Source: G965226155 sp965226155
GTDB taxonomy: Bacteria; Pseudomonadota; Gammaproteobacteria; Eutrophobiales; Eutrophobiaceae
Length of the DNA stretch: 64,000 nucleotides
Direction: 5' to 3'
Assembly (NCBI GenBank): GCA_965226155.1
Contig: OZ245331.1
Coordinates: forward strand, 1,798,001-1,862,000
Translations under genes and position numbers: made by a program
Notes under the pieces: model-generated
The model's database searches: none
Told to the model about the DNA's origin: nothing
What the model saw: the letters and a program-made list of their open reading frames with translations, nothing else
Shown here: one piece after another, positions 18,239 through 26,085 of the stretch
How the letters are laid out: every line of letters begins with the position of its first letter
Position numbering within the stretch: position 1 is the first letter of the stretch

Positions 18239-18955
18239 ATGACAAATAAAGAACGATCCGGAAAAGCTGCGCGCAGTCTGATGATGAGCGAATACCAAGG
18301 AATCCTGTCCACTTTTTCGGTTGAGGCGCAGGGTTATCCGTTCGGCTCAGTGATACCTTATTGCTTTGATAGGCAGGGCAGGCCGGTTATCCTGATAAGT
18401 CGTATCGCACAACATACAAAAAATATCTTGGCCAACCCGAAGGTGTCACTGATTGTCATAGAATGGGACGTGGATGATATCCAGGCAAACGGTCGGGTGA
18501 CCTACTTGGGGGAGCTAAAGCTGATTTCAACGGACGATGCGGACACGATGGAACGTTATTACCGTTTCTTTCCAGACGCGCGGGATTATCACAAGACCCA
18601 CGATTTTGATTTTTATCACCTGGAGTTTTATCGAGTCCGGTTCATCGGCGGCTTCGGTAAAATTTACTGGGTCGAACGTAATGCTTTTCTGAAAGAAAAT
18701 CCGTTTAGCTCGGATGAAGAAACTCGGGCGATTGCCCACATGAACCGGGACCATGCCGATGCAATAAGACATTATTGCAGTCTGGGAAATATTCCGGTGA
18801 CAGAGGATGAGCCTCCTGTTGTGGTGGGGATTGACGGTGAGGGCTTCAACCTGCTGCTGGACAAACGTATTTATCGTTTCGGTTTTGCCGAGCCTGTCAA
18901 CACGTTGGCGGAACTGCGCAGTGAACTGGTCAGGCTGGCGAAGTTATCGAATTGA
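18239..18955 (+). CDS. hugZ: HugZ-family heme utilisation protein
   Basis: The 238-residue protein has a split-barrel FMN-binding-like N-terminal domain (LMMSEYQGILSTFSVEAQGY, PVILISRIAQHTKNI, NPKVSLIVIEW) and the RVRFIGGFGKIYWV motif. It ends in a DUF2470 domain (HMNRDHADAIRHYCSL, RFGFAEPVNT). HugZ-type proteins bind heme and degrade it to release iron. It follows the remnant of a heme ABC ATPase by 6 bases, so it was the last gene of a heme uptake operon and now lacks its upstream genes. The intact frame suggests recent damage or continued use; any promoter would have to come from the IS or read-through. Confidence 0.85.
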   Translation: MTNKERSGKAARSLMMSEYQGILSTFSVEAQGYPFGSVIPYCFDRQGRPVILISRIAQHTKNILANPKVSLIVIEWDVDDIQANGRVTYLGELKLISTDDADTMERYYRFFPDARDYHKTHDFDFYHLEFYRVRFIGGFGKIYWVERNAFLKENPFSSDEETRAIAHMNRDHADAIRHYCSLGNIPVTEDEPPVVVGIDGEGFNLLLDKRIYRFGFAEPVNTLAELRSELVRLAKLSN

Positions 18956-18984
18956 TATCAAACATGCACACTAGGGCCGTTAGG

Positions 18985-19113
18985 GGTACTGTCAAATTAA
19001 CGTAAATCTCCCCCTCTTTAGTAGTAAAAAACCGATCTCCCGTTCAACAGTCAATGACTTAGGCCGCTTACCCACGCTGATTTTGGCTTCAAATCAGTTA
19101 ACTTGTCAGCACC
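18985..19113 (-). repeat. 129-bp IS6-related MITE, copy 3
   Basis: Reverse orientation, from GGTACTGTCAAATTAACG to AACTTGTCAGCACC. It lies 30 bases after the hugZ stop. It has the same length as the other complete copies, and no target duplication is visible. Confidence 0.8.
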
Positions 19114-19804
19114 CATCAAACAAATCAATGACTGGAAGTTTTCCAGCATTGTACATTCTAAAAATCATCTCGTAGCAAAATTAGATATAACGCTTCAAGA
19201 AGATCAAATACCTCTTCATTGCTTGCTTGAAGACGATAATCTCATCGTAGGATTATCTGTGACTGTATCCTGTCAATTGAAACGCGCCTCGGAAATGGTG
19301 AACTGAACGGCAATATGGACATTGAGTTGTCTGAACATTCTATTCGGTGAATGGAGGCGGTAACATGTTCTATGTTCGCTCTAAGTAGAGCGCTAAATCC
19401 TGCTCTTGCGAACTCTACATTGATTGAGATAACCGCCCATATGAAGTATGGGAGATCAATCAACGGGCATTGATCAGATTGATATTTGATTAGACCTATA
19501 GGTTTTGGATAGTAATTTTTAGCACGGTCCAACTGTGTTTCTATCCTGTCCACGGCAAATGACTAAATCAGGCTGCAACAGGCGTCTGAAATAGGTCATG
19601 ACAATGAGACTGCCAATTGTAATGGTCAGTGCATATTAATTTTCTGTGAACCCCACCGCATTGCTCGTTTGGAGAATTACCTTCTAGATTGGAATGCACC
19701 CTGTATTGATTATAATATTCTTTAAGGCAGGCTTGGCAGTGATCTATTGAGTTTTACATGTAATATGATCCTGGCAAGGAATGATCATTTGCTCAGAACA
19801 CATT
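19114..19804. other. Intergenic region, no supported gene
   Basis: About 690 bases with two weak frames: plus 19103-19306, starting in the MITE, and minus 19242-19553. Neither has a ribosome-binding site or recognisable family. The plus frame (DWKFSSIVHSKNHLVAKLDI) may be a gene body whose 5' end was replaced by the MITE. No repeat shared with the rest of the window was seen. Confidence 0.4.
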
Positions 19805-20071
19805 ATGAATAATTGGCACGTTTATATAGTCAGGTGCTCGGATGACAGTCTCTACACGGGGATCGCAAAGGATATTGAGAAACGTATTGATGCACATAAC
19901 AGCGGCAAAGAAGGCGCTGCTTATACGCGTGCCCACAGGCCGGTAAAGCTTGTGTATCAAGAGAGCTATAAGACCAGATCGGATGCAACCAGGAGAGAGA
20001 TTGAGATTAAAAGATTAAGTAAGGAGGAAAAAGAGCTGATGATTGGAGAAATAAGGAAGTCACTGATTTAA
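19805..20071 (+). CDS. GIY-YIG nuclease-domain protein (YhbQ/UPF0213-like)
   Basis: From ATG 19805 the 88-residue protein starts MNNWHVYIVRCSDDSLYTGI, with the VYIV and LYTG halves of the GIY-YIG motif. It continues with DIEKRIDAHNSG (catalytic Arg helix), AYTRAHRPVKLVY and DATRREIEIKRLS (conserved Glu). An in-frame start 24 bases earlier only adds MIICSEHI and looks like leader. These stand-alone domains are putative structure-specific DNA endonucleases. The gene is alone, between a MITE copy and a partial MITE. Confidence 0.85.
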   Translation: MNNWHVYIVRCSDDSLYTGIAKDIEKRIDAHNSGKEGAAYTRAHRPVKLVYQESYKTRSDATRREIEIKRLSKEEKELMIGEIRKSLI

Positions 20072-20112
20072 TAGTTAAATGGCTGTGCTGCGCCATCACG
20101 CCTCACTAATCA

Positions 20113-20164
20113 AACCGCTTACCCGTGCTGATTTTGGTTTCAAATCAGTTAACTTATCATTACC
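20113..20164 (-). repeat. Partial IS6-related MITE
   Basis: About 52 bases match the inner part and one terminus of the 129-bp MITE (CTGATTTTGGTTTCAAATCA, then GTTAACTTATCATTACC). The other terminus is missing. Its preserved end cuts into a duplicated LysR gene start and supplies that gene's stop codon. Confidence 0.7.
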
Positions 20165-20261
20165 CCTTAGCGGCCAGGGACAGGCTGCCCAGGCGCCCGG
20201 CACTTTCAAAAGCGACCAAGGCGCTGAGCTTCGGTACCTGCAGGGGAGAGCGTCTTTTCAT
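20160..20261 (-). pseudogene. Truncated LysR regulator gene (first 32 codons)
   Basis: From ATG 20261 the minus strand reads MKRRSPLQVPKLSALVAFES and AGRLGSLSLAAK. This is nearly identical to the start of the intact LysR protein at 24820-25731. It then runs into the partial MITE and stops at TAA 20160-20162. Only the beginning of the DNA-binding domain remains, so it is non-functional. It shows that a block containing the regulator start and its divergent promoter was duplicated. Confidence 0.85.
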
Positions 20262-20575
20262 ATTAATAAACACATACTATACATATCATTTACATCATAT
20301 ATATTAAATCCTTTTAAAAAGCATTACACTATTAAATACAAGTATAAGGGCCAGGAAGCAAGAAAAGTAATATGTCAGAATCGATATATAAAAATAGCTT
20401 TACCTAGTATATAGCTAGTCTATAATAGAGTTTTACTAGGTTTAACTAAGGCATAACGACACAGTCCCAGGCTGGCTGTCCATAACTGCAACGATATTTG
20501 CGGTTAATCTGCAGTCAAACCGTCAGGCAGGAAATATAGCTACCAAAGGAACTGATAATGAAATTCGCTTTGTTA
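20164..20575. repeat. Duplicated promoter cassette, copy 1
   Basis: The region from the LysR start through the divergent intergenic sequence to the first codons of the autotransporter repeats at 25635-26085. Agreement runs along nearly the whole length, including AAAGGAACTGA just before the ATG (ribosome-binding site AAAGGA) and the first codons ATGAAATTC. Copy 1 lacks about 40 bases present just upstream of the ribosome-binding site in copy 2. Confidence 0.85.
20399..20426 (+). promoter_or_regulatory. Candidate sigma-70 promoter for the autotransporter gene
   Basis: TTTACC (20399) and TATAAT (20421) are separated by 16 bases and are perfectly retained in the second cassette copy at 25866-25893. 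The surrounding CTAG-rich sequence could be a LysR site. The leader to the ATG at 20558 would be about 125 bases. Confidence 0.45.
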
Positions 20576-23500
20576 TCTTCAATAATCTTACTTATTTTAA
20601 TCCTCGCAGCTTTCAGTGCCCGGTGGCGGCGGTGGGTCGCTGCACGGCGTCCGAATGATGTCGCCGCCGGGCTGGTGCACAAGACGCAGGTGGCGGCGTC
20701 CGCGCCACGGTTCGAGATGGCACTGTTCATTGGCTTGGCATTCCTGGCGGTCTTGGCCTGGTTCAGCATCGGCACCATGCCCGCTCAGGCGCAGTCGGTC
20801 ACGCTCGTCTCCAACATTGAGCAGGCGACTGCTCATTATACAGCTTCTCCTGTCGGGTGGTTCTCAGCGAGCAACGACCGCAATTGGGTCCAAGCTCAAT
20901 CCTTCACCACCGGCTCGAATGCGCGCGGGTACAGAATTACCTCCATGACGATAGAAGTCTACAAAGGGGATCCCGATGCGGCACTGGCTGTAGGCATCTA
21001 TACGGATTTGTTGGGGGAACCCGGCGAAGAACTGTACCGTCTCAGAGGAAGCGTCAATGGCACCGGCGTCATCAAATTCTACGCCCCTCGTGGTGCCGAT
21101 CTGGACGCAGACACAGATTATTTTCTGGTGCTGATCAACGATGACGGTCAGCATCACTACTTCGTCGCGGATGGAACTGATTCTGACCAGGAGGACGCCA
21201 TTCCCGCTCTCGGATTCAGCATCGGCAATTCTCGTCTGGAGAAATGGGTATCGGAGAGCGATCCATCGTTCGGTTGGGGGGAAGTTCCAGAAGCACTCAA
21301 GATGGCCGCTAATGGTTTCGCAGTCGTGACGGAGGATACCATCGAAACCGAGAGTGACGAGTTGACGAGTCACTTCCAAGACACACCCGAGGCCCATGAT
21401 GGGCAGAGCTCGTTCAAGTTTGCGCTTCATTTTAACCAGGAAGTTGATGTTGGCTACACGGATATGCGGAACCATGTACTGCAGATCAGCGGGGGCATAG
21501 TGGAGAATGTGCGGCGTTTGGAGCCACCAAGCAACCAGAGTTGGGAGTACAGGATGCGTCCGAATTCTGACACGGATATGACCATTGTGCTCCCGGTAAC
21601 CAGTGATTGCGCTGCGGTGGGGGCAGTGTGCACGGAGGATAGCAAGCAGATGTTAAACGGATTGACCGCGACCGTGTCCGGTCCTGGTTCGGGCACGGTG
21701 CCGACAGCCACGGTGCTGACAGGATGGTTCGAGAACGTTCCTGAAAGCCATGATGGCGTGACCCCGTTCACCGTCGAGCTGAACTTCAGCGAGGACATTA
21801 TAGGGCTGAGCTACAAGACGGTGGGCGGCGAGCTCCTCCAGGTGACCGGGGCGACCGTGACCGGCGCGTGGCGAGTCACCCCCGGGCGCAACCAGAGCTG
21901 GGCAGTCACGCTTGAGCCTACGGGGGAAAGCGCCGTCGAGATCAGCCTGCCCGCGCGGGCCTGTGTAGAGACCAACGCGGTGTGCATCGATGGCGAGCCG
22001 CTCGCGGCGGCGGCCTCGGCGACGGTGCCGGGCACGTCGTTCACGGGAACCTTGCCGGGCACGTCGTTCACGGGAACCTTCGGTGTGTCGCCCGCGGAGC
22101 ATAACGGAGCCACGCCGTTCAAGGTCCATTTTCATCTGAGCACGGAGCCTCAGGGCTTGAGCTACAAGACCGTGCGCGATTCGCTGTTCACGGTGACGGG
22201 CGGGCAGGTGACCGGTGCGCGGCGCCTTAACCCCCCGAGCAACCAGAGCTGGGAGATGACCGTGGATCCGGCCGGTGCCGCCGACGTGACTATGACAGTA
22301 CGGGCGACGACCGCGTGCGACACGGCGCCGGGGGTCTGCACCACTGGTGGGCAGAAACTACCGGGCGGCGAGCAACTCACGGTCTTATGGCCGGCGGCGC
22401 TCTCGGTGGAGGACGCTGAGGTGGAAGAGGCCGAGAACGCCGAGCTGGTCTTCACGGTGACGCTGAACAAGGCCCGCTTCGTGACGACCACGGTACACTA
22501 TGCGACTTCGGACGGTAGCGCGGCTGCGGAGTTGGACTACACCGCGCAATCGGGGACCCTGACCTTCGGGCCGCAAGTGACGCGCCAGACCATCACGGTA
22601 CCGGTCCTGGACGATATGGTCGACGAAGACCGCGAGACCCTGACTCTGACGCTCTCGAGGCCGAGTGAGAACGTGCGTCTCGCGGACGCGATCGCCACCG
22701 GGACCATCACGAACTCGGATCCGTTACAGCAAGCCTGGCTCGCGCGCTTCGGCCGGACGGTGAGCACCCACGTGATGGACGCGGTGGGAGAGCGGCTGCG
22801 GGCCCCGCCAGAGCAGGCGTCGCATGTGACCGTGGGCGGTTACCGGCTGCCGCTGGAGAAGCGTGCGCCGGGCGACGCCGACTCGGAAGCGGACCCGCTG
22901 ACCGACCTGGTGACGGGGCTGGCCGGGCTGGAGCCCAGCAGTGCGGACGCGGACCTGTGGCTGGATCCACGGCTGGGGCAACCCAGGAGGGCTGGACTGC
23001 CCGCGGTGCGGCTGCGAGACGTCTTGCTGCGCAGTTCCTTCCGGCTGACGCTGGGCGCCACGGACTCAGCGGGGAGTAGCCCGCACCTGACGGCCTGGGG
23101 CCGGGTAGCCGGTACGCAGTTTGACGGCCGCGACGGGCGGCTGACCCTGGACGGGGACGTGCTGACGGGCACGACGGGCGTGGATGGCACGTGGGACCGG
23201 TGGCTGGCCGGGGTCGCGGTGTCTCACAGCCGGGGCGACGGGTCGTTTGCCATGGCCGAGACGCCGACCGGCCGGGGCGAGATCGACCAGACCCTGACGA
23301 GTCTCCATCCCTACCTGCGTTATGCGGTCACCGATCGCCTGGACGTGTGGGGGCTGCTGGGCTACGGGTGGGGTGACCTGACCCTAAAGCCGGCCAATGC
23401 CCCGTCCTTGGAGACGGACACGGCGTTCCTCATGGGATCCATCGGGAGCCGGGGTATCCTGCTTCCGGCCACGGAGACCGGGGGCTTCGAGTTGGCCACG

Positions 23501-24217
23501 CGCACGGACGCCATGTTCACGCGGACGACTTCGGACGCGGTGGCCTCCTCTGCCGCAAACGGCGGCAATATGGCCGGGGCGGACGGAGACGCGCACCGGG
23601 TGCGGCTGATCCTGGAAGGCTCACGGGAGGTGACCTGGGCTTCGGGCCGGCGTCTCACCCCGTCAATGGAGATCGGTCTGCGGCATGACTGGGGGGACGC
23701 AGAAACTGGATTCGGCGCCGAAGTGGGCGGCCGGGTACGGTACACGGACCCGCGCTTGGGCCTGACTGTTGAAGGGGCCGTCCGGGGCTTGCTGGCGCAC
23801 GAAGACAGCGAGTACGAGGAATGGGGGTTCAGCGGTTCGATAGACTACGCCCCGAGTAAAGACGGGCTCGGGTTGTTGGTGAGGCTCGGTTCGGCCTGGG
23901 GCGTGACCGAAAGCGGCGTACAGTCGCTGTGGAACCAGCAGGGTGCCTCGGGGCTGGCGAGAAACGCGGCATTCGACGCGGCGCAACGCTACCAGATCGA
24001 GTTGCAATACGGGCTTGAAGGGCTCAATGGCCATGCGCGGTGGGCGCCCTACATCGGTATGGAGTCCGGCGAGGGATCGAGCCAGATGCTTCGCCTGGGT
24101 GTGACGCTGACCTCGGGAGACCGCTTAGACATGGGACTTGAGCTGGGGCAGCGCCAGGTCGGTGCGGACGCGGATCTGGAGCACGCCATACAGCTTCGCG
24201 GTACGCTGCGCTGGTAG
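20558..24217 (+). CDS. Large autotransporter-like surface protein with Calx-beta domain
   Basis: The 1219-residue protein starts at ATG 20558 after AAAGGAACTGATA. Two N-terminal hydrophobic segments (about residues 4-20 and 53-73, the second ending PAQAQ) suggest an extended signal region. Residues 80-260 form a beta-rich domain. Three related units of about 110 residues follow (each with AHDGQSSFKF/SHDGVTPF/EHNGATPF and a NQSW motif), then a Calx-beta domain near 610-720 (ELDYTAQSGTLTFGP, DEDRETLTLTL). A linker (QQAWLARFGRTVSTHVMDAV) leads to an autotransporter beta-barrel ending in RGTLRW, with a C-terminal aromatic as expected for outer-membrane insertion. The passenger is probably an adhesin. 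The gene is much GC-richer than its borrowed promoter, suggesting a fusion of an acquired gene to a resident promoter. Confidence 0.85.
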   Translation: MKFALLSSIILLILILAAFSARWRRWVAARRPNDVAAGLVHKTQVAASAPRFEMALFIGLAFLAVLAWFSIGTMPAQAQSVTLVSNIEQATAHYTASPVGWFSASNDRNWVQAQSFTTGSNARGYRITSMTIEVYKGDPDAALAVGIYTDLLGEPGEELYRLRGSVNGTGVIKFYAPRGADLDADTDYFLVLINDDGQHHYFVADGTDSDQEDAIPALGFSIGNSRLEKWVSESDPSFGWGEVPEALKMAANGFAVVTEDTIETESDELTSHFQDTPEAHDGQSSFKFALHFNQEVDVGYTDMRNHVLQISGGIVENVRRLEPPSNQSWEYRMRPNSDTDMTIVLPVTSDCAAVGAVCTEDSKQMLNGLTATVSGPGSGTVPTATVLTGWFENVPESHDGVTPFTVELNFSEDIIGLSYKTVGGELLQVTGATVTGAWRVTPGRNQSWAVTLEPTGESAVEISLPARACVETNAVCIDGEPLAAAASATVPGTSFTGTLPGTSFTGTFGVSPAEHNGATPFKVHFHLSTEPQGLSYKTVRDSLFTVTGGQVTGARRLNPPSNQSWEMTVDPAGAADVTMTVRATTACDTAPGVCTTGGQKLPGGEQLTVLWPAALSVEDAEVEEAENAELVFTVTLNKARFVTTTVHYATSDGSAAAELDYTAQSGTLTFGPQVTRQTITVPVLDDMVDEDRETLTLTLSRPSENVRLADAIATGTITNSDPLQQAWLARFGRTVSTHVMDAVGERLRAPPEQASHVTVGGYRLPLEKRAPGDADSEADPLTDLVTGLAGLEPSSADADLWLDPRLGQPRRAGLPAVRLRDVLLRSSFRLTLGATDSAGSSPHLTAWGRVAGTQFDGRDGRLTLDGDVLTGTTGVDGTWDRWLAGVAVSHSRGDGSFAMAETPTGRGEIDQTLTSLHPYLRYAVTDRLDVWGLLGYGWGDLTLKPANAPSLETDTAFLMGSIGSRGILLPATETGGFELATRTDAMFTRTTSDAVASSAANGGNMAGADGDAHRVRLILEGSREVTWASGRRLTPSMEIGLRHDWGDAETGFGAEVGGRVRYTDPRLGLTVEGAVRGLLAHEDSEYEEWGFSGSIDYAPSKDGLGLLVRLGSAWGVTESGVQSLWNQQGASGLARNAAFDAAQRYQIELQYGLEGLNGHARWAPYIGMESGEGSSQMLRLGVTLTSGDRLDMGLELGQRQVGADADLEHAIQLRGTLRW
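22026..22081 (+). repeat. Short in-frame tandem duplication in autotransporter gene
   Basis: The 27-base unit CCGGGCACGTCGTTCACGGG-AACCTT(C/G) occurs twice in a row and adds one extra PGTSFTGT(L/F) unit in the linker between the second and third repeat domains. It keeps the frame. This is a likely slippage product. Confidence 0.75.
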
Positions 24218-24369
24218 GTGCGAGAAGGAGGTGGGCCGAGGGTAGCGCCAGGACGGCCCAGCGATGCTTTCATGACCTCGCATGCCTTCTGGCACCATTT
24301 AGATCTTATCTTCAGACGGATACTTTTTGCGGGGATGACGACATCTATTTTTAACCTACTTCTTGCTAG

Positions 24370-24622
24370 GGTACTGACAACTTAACGCCCGAAAAATGGA
24401 TAATGCCGGCATGAATTCATATAAACATCACCGGTATCGTGAGCCACGTCTTCTGACTCTACTTTAGATTCAATCCCAGTCATTTAAGCTATTGAAGACT
24501 GGCTGGTACAGTGTGGTGTGATTGTCAGTGATGTGTCTATCAAGTGGATGCCGGGCCGAAGCCATAGCTTGAGCTACGACTTTAGATTTTCACCAGCTTA
24601 AGAAAGTTAATTTATCAGCACC
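24370..24622 (+). repeat. IS6-family deletion derivative (253 bp)
   Basis: Both termini remain (GGTACTGACAACTTAACG and GTTAATTTATCAGCACC). Inside, only pieces of the transposase start are readable (YKHHRYREPRLLT-like and the region around GTGTGATTGTCAG), joined directly to the right end. It lies downstream of the autotransporter stop. It is an internally deleted IS6 copy that could be mobilised in trans. Confidence 0.7.
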
Positions 24623-24819
24623 CTAACGGGTATTACACGTTGTACCAAGAGAACTTAAATATCCCGGAGTGGTTCAAAGTCTAACGACCACTTAAGTTGC
24701 CATGAGTCTGCAATCAGGACGGCCTGAACGGGCGGCCGATGGCGCTGCCGGTCCGCAAGTCAATCTCGTATGATCGGGATGCACCCAGGCGAAGGTACAC
24801 CGCCGCTTGCGATTCAAGG

Positions 24820-25731
24820 TCAGCCCGTCTTATTGAAGAATGCAAGGCACTGGTGTGCCAGGGGGTTTTTTTGTCCCCGCTCGGAGAGTAGACCGCAGTA
24901 GTGATTGTCGAACGTGACGAAGCCGTCTGTAAGCCCGACCAGTGTCCCGGCATCAAGGTAGTGCTGAATGAAATGGTGCCAGCCCAAGGCGATGCCATGC
25001 CCGGCCACGGCCGCTTCCAGCACATAGGCGTAACTGTCATACCCCAGGTACCGGGGCTTGCCCTGCGGCCGGCCGGCCATCTCAAACCAGTCGTCCCAGG
25101 TCGCCCAACCTTCGTTGGGGCGTGTGAGGTCCAGGAAGGTCAGCTCACCCCAGTCGCTGACCGGTCCGTTCAGGATGTCAGCATGGGCGGTGGCATAGCC
25201 AGGCGAGCAGAGCGGCCGCACCGTCTCCTCATGGATGATCACGCGGTCTTCCCCCTCAAGATTGGCCTCCCAGCACAGGATCACATCGGCCGCTGGCTCA
25301 AGCGGCAGGCCCTGCATGTCATAGTGATAGCTCAGGATGCGCAGCCTGACTGACTCACCGAGTGCGACCCGCAGTGCATCAAAGCGCGGCATCAAGTAGA
25401 AGTGGGAGACCTCGTGCGAGCAGGCAATCACCACTTGCTTTTCATGCGAGTGGTCGGCCACCTCCAGGCTGGTGGCATGGATGAGACCAAGGCCTGCGAC
25501 TACCGCATCATGAAAGCGCCGGCCGGCCTCGGTTAGTCGCACCCCGGTGCGGATGCGCACGAACAGCTGGGTTGAGAGTTGCTTTTCAAGTTGGGCGATG
25601 TCACGGCTGACGGCAGGTTGTGAGGTACGCAGTTCCTTAGCGGCCCGGGACAGGCTGCCAAGACGCCCGGCACTTTCAAAAGCGACTAAGGTGCTGAGCT
25701 TCGGTACCTGCAGGGGAGATCGTCTTTTCAT
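24820..25731 (-). CDS. LysR-family regulator (GcvA-like)
   Basis: From ATG 25731 (MKRRSPLQVPKLS) the protein is about 303 residues; an ATG four codons upstream is also possible. The winged helix-turn-helix is clear: FESAGRLGSLSRAAKELRTS, then QPAVSRDIAQLEKQL and FVRIRTGVRLTEAG. The effector domain has IACSHEVSHFYLMPRFDALR, a SPGYA segment and the GcvA-type ending VLEAAVAGHGIALGWHHFIQ. It is divergent from the lipoprotein gene at 26062 and shares the duplicated promoter block with it, so it most likely controls that gene. The second, truncated copy beside the autotransporter suggests both surface genes may respond to this one regulator. It appears intact. Confidence 0.9.
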   Translation of the reverse strand: MKRRSPLQVPKLSTLVAFESAGRLGSLSRAAKELRTSQPAVSRDIAQLEKQLSTQLFVRIRTGVRLTEAGRRFHDAVVAGLGLIHATSLEVADHSHEKQVVIACSHEVSHFYLMPRFDALRVALGESVRLRILSYHYDMQGLPLEPAADVILCWEANLEGEDRVIIHEETVRPLCSPGYATAHADILNGPVSDWGELTFLDLTRPNEGWATWDDWFEMAGRPQGKPRYLGYDSYAYVLEAAVAGHGIALGWHHFIQHYLDAGTLVGLTDGFVTFDNHYCGLLSERGQKNPLAHQCLAFFNKTG

Positions 25732-26085
25732 ATCAATAAACACATACTATACATATCATTTCCATCATATATTAAATCCTTTTAAAAGGCATTACACTGT
25801 TAAATACAAGCATAAGGGCCAGGAAGCAAGAACAAGAATATGTCAGCATCGATATATAAAATAGCTTTACCTTGTATATAGCTAGTCTATAATAGAGTTT
25901 TACTAGGTTCAGCTAGGGCATAACGACACGGTCCCAGGCTGGTTGTCCATTAACTGCAACGATATTTGCGGTTAATCTGCAATCAAACCGTCAGGCAGGT
26001 TAAAACCTGTTAAACAGCTCGCACTGAATATAATTACCACATCACACAAAGGAACTGAATAATGAAATTCATTTGGATATCTGCA
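25635..26085. repeat. Duplicated promoter cassette, copy 2
   Basis: It covers the LysR start, the divergent intergenic region and the first codons of the lipoprotein gene, and matches 20164-20575. This copy is probably ancestral, because the regulator here is complete. It has an additional stretch of about 40 bases (TTAAAACCTGTTAAACAGCT onward) before the AAAGGAACTGA ribosome-binding region. Confidence 0.85.
25866..25893 (+). promoter_or_regulatory. Candidate sigma-70 promoter for the lipoprotein gene
   Basis: TTTACC and TATAAT with a 16-base spacer, conserved with 20399-20426. The ATG at 26062 would be about 170 bases downstream. A LysR-controlled promoter is plausible from position, not from a defined operator. 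Confidence 0.45.

Noticed and set aside
19103..19553. Two weak frames (plus 19103-19306 and minus 19242-19553)
   Set aside because: They overlap each other, have no ribosome-binding sites and no recognisable family; at most gene relics next to a MITE.
20864..24273. Many long antisense frames over the autotransporter gene
   Set aside because: Typical of GC-rich coding DNA; Arg/Pro/Gly-rich translations with no domains.
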